Origin: Theocolax elegans
Taxonomy: Eukaryota > Arthropoda > Insecta > Hymenoptera > Cerocephalidae
Reading direction: 5' to 3'
DNA: 64,000 nucleotides
Assembly: GCA_026168455.1 (NCBI GenBank)
Contig: CM047428.1
Span: 14,603,313-14,667,312 of the forward strand
The number at the start of each line of letters is the position of its first letter. Position 1 is the stretch's first letter. A model generated the notes under the pieces. That model was not told where the DNA came from. It searched no databases and saw only the letters and a list, made by a program, of their open reading frames with translations. The position numbers were made by a program, and so were the translations under genes. This document shows positions 40,551 through 53,110 of the stretch, in pieces.

Positions 40551-43248
40551 CTTTGAATTTTTCTGCAGTTTATAATAGACTCGTGTATAGTCGTACTTAT
40601 CTCGTATCCCGCGTCTATATTCTCCAACAGTGCAAATGTAACCTAGGCGATGGAACGGCGAGAGCCTCATCCCTTTTTTCTTTATTTTATCTAACTCTGT
40701 AAGTACTTGCGTAACGTGGGTAACGCGTAACTGTCAACTGACGGATGTTGCTCCATTATTTTTCAACGAAACGTCTATTTTATTTTGACACGTCGCTTAA
40801 TACATGTGTAATACACGGTAACAGACTCGGAACTAATAATAGTAAATTAACATTTTTTATCGAAATTTCATTCGCCTTTTAAAAATATGAAAAAATATAT
40901 CGCGCTCGCGATTTGCGGGTGGAAAGTAGGGTTATGTTATGATTACATTTTCGCGTGTGCACGTATACATATAGGTGCATTTGTTTACACTTTACTCCCA
41001 ATAATATATACGTATATATACACACATGTATAGCTGCATACTGCATATTTATTTCACCACCACGTGACTATTCGTGTATCAATTATTGTTTCAAATTCCA
41101 TTGACCGGTTGATCAGCAGATTTCACACGCGAGAATCCTTATAAATTTGAACGGCTGACAGTTAAGTAATAATCATTATTCAATATTATAAACAATTTAA
41201 ATTATTACTGTAATGTAACTATAATCTCTTTTAATCTATATAATACAGGCTTTTACAGCGTATTATCGTACTTGTACAGAACTTTTACAGATTTAAGTAA
41301 TATTCGATGAGTTCGTAAAATTTATAGAAAAATTTACGTATACGAAGAAAGTCAAAACCGTCACATCGCGCGAAGAAATGAACATTTATATGTATAGTAT
41401 ACTTACAGAAATTTAAAATGTATATCGCTCAACTTGTTTATACCGAATACATCTCACTCGACCCAACAAAATGTAAAATATCTCTAAATAATGAAAAATT
41501 GCGAGGACTCAAATTTGAATTGATAATATTGATTTTCATAAGCGTTAAATCAATCGTAATTTAAAATATTGGTTCGTCCCAGTAGTACTGGGAAGTATAT
41601 CTGCCGAGGAAAGAAAAAGAGATTTGACAAAAAAATTAAAGGTACATATAAGTAGATATAGGTGTAGATAGAAAAAAAACGATGCGCATAGAACTGCAGA
41701 GAGAGCTTGAGGATGCGTGTATACTATATAGACACACGCGGCACGCGGGTCCAGAATCGCGTGCACGTGCAACCACATACATAGGCTCGCGTATATATAT
41801 CGTAAAAGCTATATAAGTTCCGCTCGGAAACTTAAAATGGCGCTCGCGTGGGGCGCCTCTATAACTATAACTTATACTCGTATACTTTTCGGCTCTCGCT
41901 TTCTATATTGTGTACATCGCGGCCCGCCACGAGAGAGATCCTCCCCCTCCCCCTCCTGCAACTGTCTCGCTCCCACTCGCGCGTTCTCCAACTCTCTCTA
42001 CGTTAATTGCTATATTTTTTTTCGCTTGATGGGATGGTCAATCTTGATTCTTGATAGACTTCCATACAGTCATTCGATAACTATTTTAATTATCATCTTT
42101 TATATTTAATAATCCTCTATAGCTTCTATTATTTTTTTTTTAAATGTCAATTAAAAATTGGGTTATTTATTTATGAATGGAATGGTGAAAGATATATTCG
42201 TGTTACTATTTTTTTTTACGTTTATCGTACTCTTTCTTGTATACATGATGTAGACAATTGCGTTGTGTTGATGAGAAAGTTGTATAGAATTTATCTATAC
42301 GTATACATCATTGTAAATTGCATTATATTTTACTATACTAATTTATTTTTCAACGTTAATCGAATCCTATATCCAAATAGTCAAATTTAAAAAACCGGTG
42401 TACATTGTCTTAAAAAAATATCTTTATATATATATAGGTATACCTATAACGAGAAAATAATGTTTGCAACGTACTTAGTAACAGAATACATACGAGTACA
42501 TTCTAAGATTACACTGCACTACGAGGCGTAATGTAGTATTATTCTATGCGTTAGGTAGTATTCGTATATTTCTATATTTATCGTATAACCAATTAGTAGG
42601 CCAAGACAAATTAAAAAAATCCGTTAAAAAATACCAAGTAAAATCGGAGTAAATGATACAAATGAAAATTCTATAGGACGAGGTGTCGCGGAACAATGTT
42701 ACATATTGTCTTCCCAAAATGGCATAAGAAATATTTAATAAAAGTTGAAATATACGAGAAAAAAAATACGAGTGATTAGGTGGTCGCACTTGGCGAGCCA
42801 CACCTATTATATCATACACTCGCGCGCTTGAGAGAGGCCGATCGCGTGTCGCGAGCTTGAAAGTAATATAAGTGGGAAAAACTGCGAGTATATAGCCAAC
42901 GGCAGCGTTGTTTTTCCTTCGCTTCCGTCTCTTTCTCAATCGGCGAGTGCAACGATTTGAGTAACCTATGTACACGTCTCTCTTTCTATCTCTGTGTGCG
43001 TGTGTGTGTGTGTGTGTGACTTATATAAATCCCGGTTTTCCTCTCTCGTTGACGCTTTTCATGCATATACGTCTATGGTACACGCGTACCTATATATTCT
43101 CTACGTATATGCGTGTGCGCGTGTATATATGTATTTACACCTTTCTATCTCGTTATGTCAATTTTTAAAACTATTTCAAATGGAGGACAGATAATACTCA
43201 TCGCATACTGTATATATATTTTTACATTTATTTTTGTATGCACGTTTT
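40551..43248. other. Non-coding region upstream of CTDSP
   Basis: No gene recognised. It contains a perfect 16-bp palindrome TATAGGTATACCTATA (42433-42448), a GT microsatellite (42999-43018) and GC-richer patches at about 41690-41990 and 42770-42960 that may be regulatory. Confidence 0.45.
42999..43018. repeat. (GT)n microsatellite
   Basis: About 20 bases of TG dinucleotide repeat. Confidence 0.85.
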
Positions 43249-43252
43249 ATAC

Positions 43253-43496
43253 ACACGGAGAAAAAAGTTTTAGTAACGTTGAGTGAACGAAAAACAGATT
43301 TGATAATAATTACAAAAATGACTATTATTTATAAGTGAAATTGACTACAAATCTAGTAAAATTTACTATATACATCGCGTAAATTTCATCTATTAAAAAT
43401 ATAGTCGTTTTTATAATTTAACAAGTTTTTTATTCTTCTGGAATTACTTATAGTGTATAACGTTGTAATTTTTACTAAAATATTTTTCTCCGTGTA
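43253..43496. mobile_element. MITE, ~244 bp, TIR ACACGGAGAAAAA
   Basis: The ends are inverted repeats of about 24 bases: the left reads ACACGGAGAAAAAAGTTTTAG at 43253 onward, and the right end (about 43470-43496) is its reverse complement with one to two changes. The interior is AT-rich and non-coding. No clear target-site duplication was seen. Confidence 0.75.
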
Positions 43497-43499
43497 CAT

Positions 43500-46400
43500 T
43501 TTCCGATAAGTGCAGACTCTTCGGTTGTTTAATAAACGTAAAATTTATGGACATACTTTGAGTATTCATACTCAGAAAAAATTGCGATTAAAATAAATAT
43601 ATTTTCCATTATTTTTGTATACACATTATTATACACAAAAGAGATCTCTACGGTGACAAAAATCACACGACTTTTATTAAAATATTATCATTGTATAATA
43701 TTTAATTAAGTTGCTCAACTTATTCTTAATTCTATTCGTAACGCGTGAGTGAAAAATCATTTATATGCGATATATATATAACCACAATAATCCGGAATTT
43801 TTCTTTTTTTTTTTGTAAACTTTACGATCATTTTGAAATTCAAATCGTTGAATTAACATACATATATGCATATATCTCGGAATCACGCGTCAAGTTTTAA
43901 AACTCCATCGATACGCGAATTAAGTGTCTATTAAAAGAAATATTGAAAACTATCGTATATATACGCACATTTAATTCTTACCCTCTGCAGACGCGTAAAC
44001 GTATAACTAATCGGACGCGTTGAATATATATATATATATATAGGTATACGTATAATACAAAAAAATAAAATGAAAAATAAATTGAGTGACGTAATTTCGT
44101 GAGCAAGTGTTAAAATTATTGATATTCTATAAAAATGCTGGTGCATTCGCTACGTTCTCTTATTTAATCGATATTTTTGCGTTAAAGGACGCGAATTCAT
44201 CTATAATGAAAACCCGAGATGTCCGATGTATATATATGTGTATATAAGTCTATTATAAAAGTCAGTTATATAGTTATAATGCAATAACACCATCGAGTTT
44301 AAAAATACGTTTCGGATATACATCGTGCATATATACATATATATATACATGCACGCGACCACGCATTTTTTTTCACACGATGTACTATATATCGATTGGA
44401 TGGTACATGGTGTAGTTTGACGTAGGTTTTGTCTTTTGTCAGAAATAGTATTATAATATTAAAACTATGTGCGTGCGTGTGTATGTGTGTGTGCATACGC
44501 TTGTATACACATCGAGCGTCATAATTACAATATTGTTAGGGAGTACTCTTACATTTACCGTAAGTCTATAATAAAATTACGTCGTCTAACAAAAGCTCAA
44601 AAACGAAAAATTCAAATGTGGTTATCCACTTTTGTATTGAAAAATAAAATTATAATAATAAAATTATTTATATTTTTCGAGAATATACGGTGTATAGCCA
44701 TTCGTTCGGTATTCAAAAGAAAAGCAGTCATCTTGCACGGTTCCTGAGCGCAACAGATTAATTGCCTTAGTGTGCGTATACATACCGCAGTAGAATCACT
44801 TTCGGTTTCAACTGGTTTTTAACACTACATTTTTCTACTTGATTATCAACATCATTTATTTTATACACGTTACGAAATTTAAAAAAAAAAACTAACAGCT
44901 TGTCCTGCATTTCTGTCGTTATGGATAAAAAAAGAGTTGTAAATATTAATTTATAGTCCATCGTTTATCTAGTTTATCGAGTAAAATTAGTTTGTAAAAA
45001 TCACTCTATACAGAGGAAAATATATTTTTTGTACTGTATCATCCTATAATCCTTGTAAATTTTAAAATAATACATTTATTTAAATAGATTTCGCAAGGCA
45101 AATGCATAATGTTAATTTTATTATTTCGTTGTTAATAATTGTCAGGATTCTGAATTACGTGATACGCAATCGATCTTTTAAATTTAAGTTACATAAAAAA
45201 GGTTTTTTTAATGAAGATGGAATAATAAAATTTTTCACTGATTTATCACCACGATCAAGTTTTCAAAGCTAATAAAAAAGTGATGCACGTAAATATTCCA
45301 TACTACATTTTCCAATTGATTTTAAAAATACGTGATTTTTTTTAAATTACGCGAAATTTTATCATAATCTGCATTAATGTTTGTAACATTACGAATATCA
45401 GAGTCGAGTTTTTGTTGTCAAACAATAACATCTACTCTTAAAAAAACACCGTCTATCGAAGTTTATCGAATGAAAAAAAAAGAATTAGCTGAATCTATAC
45501 GATAATTTGTAAGTAGATACTGAGATTTTATCAGATAATAATGGCATTAAAGGTTTTAGATAATAATTATATATGTATAGTTGACATGACACGATATTAT
45601 TGATAAGCGGCATATACATATACTTATAATTCTCGATAGATAAATAAATAAACAGTGCAAATGCATTATAAACTATTTTAATTATATATCTACCCCATTA
45701 TTTAACTCGATTCGATTATTGGTATATTTTTTTTAAACACTTTTGTATAAAAATTATATGTTATGTTTATTTTATTGTAAATATATGTATTATAATCACA
45801 TTATTACAAAAATTTAATAAATTTATAAAAAAGCATACTAAAAATTTTTTGTTTGCTCAGTGAACTAATAAGTACGATTTTAATTTTTTGTTGTTAAAAA
45901 AATATGCGTTTTGTCTTATATAATAAAACATCTTCGAAAATTAAATTATATAACGTTTTGTATAGTCCATTATGAAATAATAGTTATTAGTGTTATTTTT
46001 TAAAACAGCAAATGATAGAAATGGTTCAGTACTTCAACTGTGTACTTACATATATTTTGTTTAATTGTAAAAACAATGTATGTATTTTTTAAATCTATTT
46101 TACTTAATAGAACGTCGGAGAAGAATAAAATTGTCAAATATTTGACTTTTCAAGAATGCTAAAGTAAATGCACAAGATCGAGATAAGCGACAGTTACGGG
46201 AACGAGAAATAAAAGAGACACGTGAGATAGGCCACGAAGGAGCGGCAGAATATTTATTACATACACGAAAATAAATTTAAAAAATTGAGGTTTGTATAAC
46301 TAGCCCTTTTCAAAAAATATTTTTTACTTAGCCTGATCTTTCTATAGAAATCAAACTCCCACCATGATATTGATACATGTTTTTTTTATATTCACAGGTA

Positions 46401-47894
46401 ACAATTGATGATTGTCTCTGAACACTACCGGCGACTCATTATTTTACTTGCACTGATTAGAAATAATTTGGATTGTTGATGAAGTAGGGTTCTTTTTCAA
46501 ATAATGAAAGTTTTTTACTTTTTATATAAAATTAACATGTATTTTTGTCGGACTGTCGTTAGTTACCATATTAGCAAAAAGACTTTTTTACAATTAATTA
46601 CTATTCTAATCCAATAACTAACACGTAGTAATATACTAAACAGGACGAGTTGTTAAAATAAAGCAACAAACTTCGATGAAATAAATACACCACTAAAAAT
46701 TTTCTTACAATAATTATTTATTATCACATCTTTATATTTATGATACAAACATAAAAATATTTTATGGAATATTAAAAAAGACCTAATAAACATTTATATA
46801 TAAGGTATCGTACTAATTAATTTCAATGTTAAACAACAGCTAATTCCATTGAAAGAAATTGAAATTAATCCTAAACAAAATTTTTCATCGAATTATATAT
46901 AGGTGTATACGTATATATAAATCGTTATAGAAAAAAGAAAGGATCCTTTCCAAGTCTCGAGACTTGATTTATAAATTCCGACCGATACTTTAATATCGTA
47001 TATATACACATTAGACGATGATGCGGCTGAAACGTTGACAATTGTTATTAACGGCAGTCCCTTGACATTCTTCTCGTCATAGAAATTCCAATTCAAATCG
47101 CGCGCACGCGTATTGAGTAACACATACAGCTTCTCCTTTTATAACAATTCACATCACGTAGGTGTCGTGCACTTGAATTTCATTTCGTCCAAATGAAATC
47201 TTGAAATAAAAAATTTAACTTTTCCGTTCGTTATCACAATTTGTTTTGTTTATATAAAAAATCATCTGCTACTTATCAGTGATGTGTGATTGTTTCTTTT
47301 TCTTTAACTAATTTTCTTTACATCGACTTTGTACACATGGGTTTTCGACGATAATACTTGGTACGATAAAAAATTGTCTTTAACTTTTTGTAGGAAGCTT
47401 TTACTGAATTATTTTTTTTAATCATCAGTTTGAGCTTGGACCAAATCTTAATTCATATCGAGGATCATATTATTTATTTTTAATAGTTCTATTAAAATTT
47501 ATGTGACGGTAATGAAAATTTACGAATCATAATTGTATAACATTTAAAAGTGATGTTATTCGAAAGAAAAATTTGATTGATAAGTTTTATACCTACAATC
47601 TTATAATCTACAAGCTTATATAAATTCAGTATAATTTTCTTTTTCTTTTGTTATAAGTCTGTTATCAAAATTCCTGTAAACTCCTGTTACCATTCCGACA
47701 AAAATTTTAATAGAAAACAGTTCCTCGTCCGAGTAACTTTAAAAAAAATGGTTGCAACAAAAAATTGCAATCATTGCTTGTTTCATACCCTTAAGACAGG
47801 GGAGTTTCGAAAATTTTCACAAATCACAAGGTTTGCGTGCACGTGAGGATCGCAATTGCAAAATGCTGATGAATTTGCGAATTGATATTAACGA
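43500..47894. other. AT-rich region 3' of GLG1, no gene seen
   Basis: No exon, RNA gene or clear repeat apart from short TA runs. The part nearest 47894 should contain the GLG1 3' untranslated region. Confidence 0.5.
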
Positions 47895-50800
47895 TCATTT
47901 ATTTTTCATTAGCAAGGTACGACGAGATACTCGACCGCAGGACAAGCCAATGATAAATATTATTCCAATCGCAGTGAAGGTGAGCATCAAAAAGTATCGT
48001 TTAGCTGGTGATCGATTTACTGAGTCATAAAGTTCGACAAACGATTCTGGTGCTGCTAACTAAAATACGTTATATTGTGTATTATTCTGGTTATAATTCA
48101 ATTTAATTGTATCATTTATAGCAAAAGTTAGATTTTTAAATAATAAACTACTAATTGTAAACTACTGTTTAGAAAGTTACCTTATCCGCATTTTTAAACA
48201 TTTCAATCCTAGTAGTTAACATTTTATAACAGTCTGGTTGTAAAGCTCTCTTTTCATCTTGTAAAACATTTTGAAGACAGTTGATATCTGCACATAATAA
48301 ATTCGATTATATAATAATGAATTAAAACTTTTAAAATTAATCAAAATAAATGAAAATATTTTTTAATATGTGACTTACGTCTTCCTGCACCTTGGGTCAC
48401 CATATTACAATATTTGCTAACATCGACAGCACAAGCTTTTTGAAGAAGTGGATCAACATTAATATCAGCTTTGGCTTCTTCGATCATTTCTGCTACTTGA
48501 ATTCGACAGGCTTCCTTCATTTCTTTATTGTCCGCCATAAATTGATTTTTTAGACATTCTTCAACTTTACCTGGTGAACTATTTTCGTCAGCTTTACACA
48601 TCTTATCAATCTGTTTACAAAAATTAAGCAACGAATTATTTGTTATATTTTGATATAATCAGGTTTTTAAAATATAACTTTATCTTACCTCGTCAGCGCA
48701 TAAAGCGACAATCAAAGGATTTAAATGGTAATTTAAAGCCGCTTCTCTTAATATGATTTCCATTTGATGCTCACATTTGATTTTGAGTTTTGATTCTTTA
48801 AATTTAATTTTTAAACAACTTATTACCTTACCCTCTAATTCTTTATTTTCAGGTTGATTTTGTATTTCCTGTAATAAATTTTAAATATCTTTACTATGTT
48901 TAGCAAATATATTTATAAACTACAAATGAATTATATGGTTGAATGCGTGTTTAAATTTTTGACTCGTGGAGTATTGCTATTACTAGTTTAAATGTAAATA
49001 TATTTAAATAATTGATCAATATTTTACAATAACCTAAGACTAATCAATTTGTTCGATAATACGTACATGTCTACAATGTCTATTAATATCTGTCGAACAA
49101 GCAGATTGCAAAGCTGTATTAAATCTATAATCTGTATTTTGTTCAGCCATTCTATTAACTACAAAAGTCCTACATTTATCATCAAACCCAGAATTATCCT
49201 TGTATCGTTTCAAACAGTCCAACGCATTTGAGCGATCGACATCATGGCAAAAGTGCCTCATCATGTCGTGACAAGCATTTAAAAGTGCAAAATCGCTAGA
49301 ACTATCTTGAAATTCTTGTTTCCTTACTTTAAATAATTGCGAGTGACAAGCTTCTCCTAATTTTGGCTTATTTGCTGCTAAACACTCTAATATCTAAAAT
49401 AAGTAACAAATTTTAAATAAAGTCCGAAACTTTTTAATAATGCATAGTCTTTGGTTTTTACCTGTGAATTACCAGGTTCAACATTGAAACAGTACTGTTT
49501 CACTTCTTCTGCACACATTTTATGCAATTTCGGATCAAACTTTATATTTTCTCTTTGTTGATAAAGTTGAGCTTTTAATTGCTGCCTACATTCTCTTGAA
49601 ATTCTATGTTGCGAATCTTGTATAATGTCCTCTTGAACTTTATCGCTTAGACATCCTATTACTTCAGATTTAGTTTTAGCCCTTGAAAATATAATTTAGT
49701 GGTTAACATTTATCAGACTATTAATAATAAACAGTAAAATATTAATAAAATAAACAAGGAGTAATACTTACTGAGGGCACCATCTAGAAACCATTGGTTT
49801 ACAGGCTTCCTTAAATTTAAATGTGAAATGATAATTTTTAAGAGTTATCAATTGAAAATGCTCAATTGCTGCTTTGCATTTGCTATCTGTACGAGAATCC
49901 AAATCATTTTTATGTTCAATTAAACATTCCATCATGTCACCTTCATCTTTCCCGTATTTTAAAACATCCTATAGAATCCGAAAATTAGTGAATTGATTTG
50001 ATCGGAAAAAATATTGAAGTAGCTTATATTTAATTTAAAAAATTACCTCGCAATGATTTTTCATTATTTGGCGACAAGCTGTCGTAATAATAGGATTTAA
50101 TTCAACTCTTTCGGCTTGTTCTTCGGTAAAATTTCCTACTGCTAATTTACAGTTTTGTTCTAAACTATAATAAAATTAAATTTGTTTATTAGTTTTATTT
50201 TTTTTATTTATATATAAAATCAATTAAATAGTCTTACCTATCAAACTTATCTTGCAAACATAATATTTCTTCCCCCTTTGCAGTTTTATCAAAACAAAAT
50301 GCAGCCAAGTCGTCAAGGCATACTTCTTCAATTTCTGGTTGTAGATCGACGTTCACTGCTCTTTGTCTCATAACTCTTCTGATTTCATCTAAGCATTCTT
50401 TCTTTAACTAAAATTTCAATATACAATATATTTATATTAAATTAATTTACCTAACTGTAGGTTTTATTATAATTTAATATTTAAAAAATATAACAAAAAT
50501 ACTCAAAATAAATTTTAAATTAAAAATTTTCATTAAAAAGTAATATTTTGGCTATTATAATAATATGAATGAACAAAGTCACTTTTATAAATAGTAATCA
50601 ATAAATTATTACTGTCATATTTTTTTGTGGATGATATGCATATCTATATAAACAAGGGAGAACAAGTGGACCCCTTTCCGCATCCATTTGTGTACCGTCA
50701 CTAGCCCAAGCATTTCTAGCATGACAAAATCGTACTGCATCAGCCTTGCATCCTTTGTATAACATTGGATCTAATTTGTAATCCCTCGTAATAAAATATT

Positions 50801-52845
50801 GAATTTGGATAAGAGCTGTTTGACAAGACTCTGTCATATGATCAGTTTCTAATTTATCCATTAAACACGATATTATTCTTGCATTTCCACCTTGCACCTA
50901 TTATATTCAATATATTTAATCTAATTTATTAAATAATAAACAATTGAAATATATTTAATGAATCTTTTACTCACGCCTTTGCAAGCTACATCTACAACAG
51001 ATTGGCAAGCTTCTCGTAAAACTGGATCTATTCTCCAATCTTCACCGACATCAGTCTCTCGGATTAAATCTTCTAACTGTAAGAAATTAAGATAGGGTAA
51101 ACTAATGCTAATCATAGCTAACAAAACATAGTCATATCTTTAAACTTACAGCTCTTTGGCATACAATGGAAACTCTAGCTTTTCTTTTTCTTAACCGAGT
51201 GTATTCCATTAAACAATGAATTGTAGCTCCACCAACTTCCAAATTATTACAGAAGTTTTTAATATCATTAGCACAATGGTTAACTATTTCAGGAGACAAT
51301 CTATAATCCTCCATTAGAATCTTTCTGTGATCAAACATTTCAACCTGACATTCACTAGCTACTTTGCTGCCATTTTTGACAGCTGATTCCAAACATAATA
51401 AAATTTGCGCAAGCCTTATATCTTTATCTTCTGATACATTTCTACGACAACGATAAGTTTTAATATCTTCCTTACAAGCTCTTACTAAGCCCCTACTGAC
51501 TCTATAATCTGAAGCTATTAGTTTTTCTCTCCGCATCAACTGCTCCTGACAAGCTCTTGTCATTGATCTGTCTACTTTATGTTGCATTAAACATTTGTAA
51601 ACTTGACCGCTTCCTGGTCTAATGTTAGGACAAAATTTTATGTGATCCTGTAAACATGCTAGATACAACTGCCTATCTAATTTAATATTATCTGCTTGTA
51701 TTTCGGTAACACGAAGAATTTGCTTTCTACATGCAAATTCTAAATTATTAACGTGTTGTTGCAAACACGCTAATGTCTGACCTTGCAAAATGTCTCTATA
51801 AGGTTGAATTCTACCACACTTAAATTTGTTAACATCATTTTGACACTCTGGAACAAAGGATGCATCAATAATTTTAAAATCATTAACAACCCAATCAAGA
51901 CGTTCAATATAATCTGAGCACTCTATATCTGCTATTTTTTCTTTCCTTTCAACTAAACACATTAAATAAGATCCAGGGGCTGTCAGTGGACATTTTAGAT
52001 TATCTAATACATTACTACACTTTTCTCTCGTTATTTTCTGAATATTTTTATTGTCTGTAATATCTCTTATATATTTGTATATCGAATGCTGACATTCATC
52101 TTCTATAGTAGAAATTTCATTTGGCTGAAACAAAAGTAATTGATAAGAATTATGAATATTGTTCAATAACATAAAAGAAAATAAAAAACACTGTACATTA
52201 TCAAGTTTCACGTTATCATGCGTCTATGTTTATATAAAATTACTGCCTTATTCATTAACGACTCTTCTAAATATATAAATAAATTTGATAAAAACTTAAT
52301 ATTTAAAACAAATTTTCAAACAAATTTCTACATTTTAAAATTTTTATTTACTATGTAATTACATTAAAATAATGTATATTATTATCTCACTGCATGAGAG
52401 AATAAAGCTAAAAGAAGCAATCAATTTTTCAAGTGTAATTGTATAGAAATAATAACTATAATAGTTTGGAAGTAGCAACCTAACCACACTCGAATGAAAA
52501 AGACATCATTTGAATGAATAACAATTTGAAGCATACCTTGAAAGTCTGAACGCACTCTAGGAAAAACAGGTCGTCAACTTCCTTGTCGATAACGCTGCAA
52601 AGTCTTTTAAGTTTGTCTTGACAAGCAGAAGGTTCAATTTGATTAAATAATTCAGGATTTTCATTGCTCTTAATAGAAGCACGTCCGGGTGTTCGTTTTC
52701 TCCTTACGTGATCGTTATCCTCGGGAATCAACCATTTGACCTGGGGCGTCTCCTCGACGGCGACGTACATAACGTCCCCGGACACATACGACCCGGAGCT
52801 CGTACCCAAAAGGGTCAAGCCGAGGAACCACGTAAAAATGATCAT
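47895..52845 (-). CDS. GLG1: Golgi apparatus protein 1 / GLG1 (13 exons, 1128 aa)
   Basis: Cysteine-rich type I membrane sialoglycoprotein of the Golgi (CFR-1, MG-160, ESL-1 in vertebrates), which binds FGFs and influences TGF-beta processing. Minus-strand exons: 52537-52845, 51150-52124, 50975-51076, 50613-50897, 50238-50407, 50047-50164, 49772-49968, 49462-49681, 49067-49393, 48689-48868, 48379-48610, 48181-48287, 47895-48059; total 3387 nt, 1128 aa plus stop (human about 1179), phases consistent throughout. Order: signal peptide MIIFTWFLGLTLLGTSSG, a basic RRKR (48-51, a possible furin site), then about fifteen ~60-residue cysteine repeats (C...C.. with D..L...C...I..FC), then a membrane span (about 1096-1116, YFLMLTFTAIGIIFIIGLSCG in pieces) and a 12-residue basic tail ending KNK. 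The donor of exon 4 (ACA|GTAATA) is weak but is demanded by the family alignment into LKKECLDEIRR. Confidence 0.96.
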
Positions 52846-53110
52846 CGTTGATTCGATTCGGTAGACGGTTAATCCTTCATGGTGCCGGGTCCTCGATTAC
52901 CTCTTTAGAGGTAAACAGCAACAGTAGCAGTACACCAGCAAGACCAGCAGCACCAGTAAGCCAGTGATTTCGATGGCTTCAGTCAGTGAGTTCGGTCTTC
53001 GGTCGTTCAGAGTGTGTGTGCCAGTGTGTGCGGGGACACTGTGGGGAGATGATAGGCATAGAACGTCATGCGCAGTGGCGTAAAAACCGGCTTTTAGCGC
53101 GACGCCTTCG
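52846..53110 (-). promoter_or_regulatory. GLG1 promoter / 5' UTR region
   Basis: GC-richer sequence with CAGCA/AGCAG repeats immediately upstream of the GLG1 ATG, then GT-rich sequence and CpGs up to about 53110. It is placed by position and composition only. Confidence 0.5.

Noticed and set aside
42544..42975. 143-codon minus-strand open frame
   Set aside because: No family resemblance, no promoter or splice context; probably chance in a slightly GC-richer patch.
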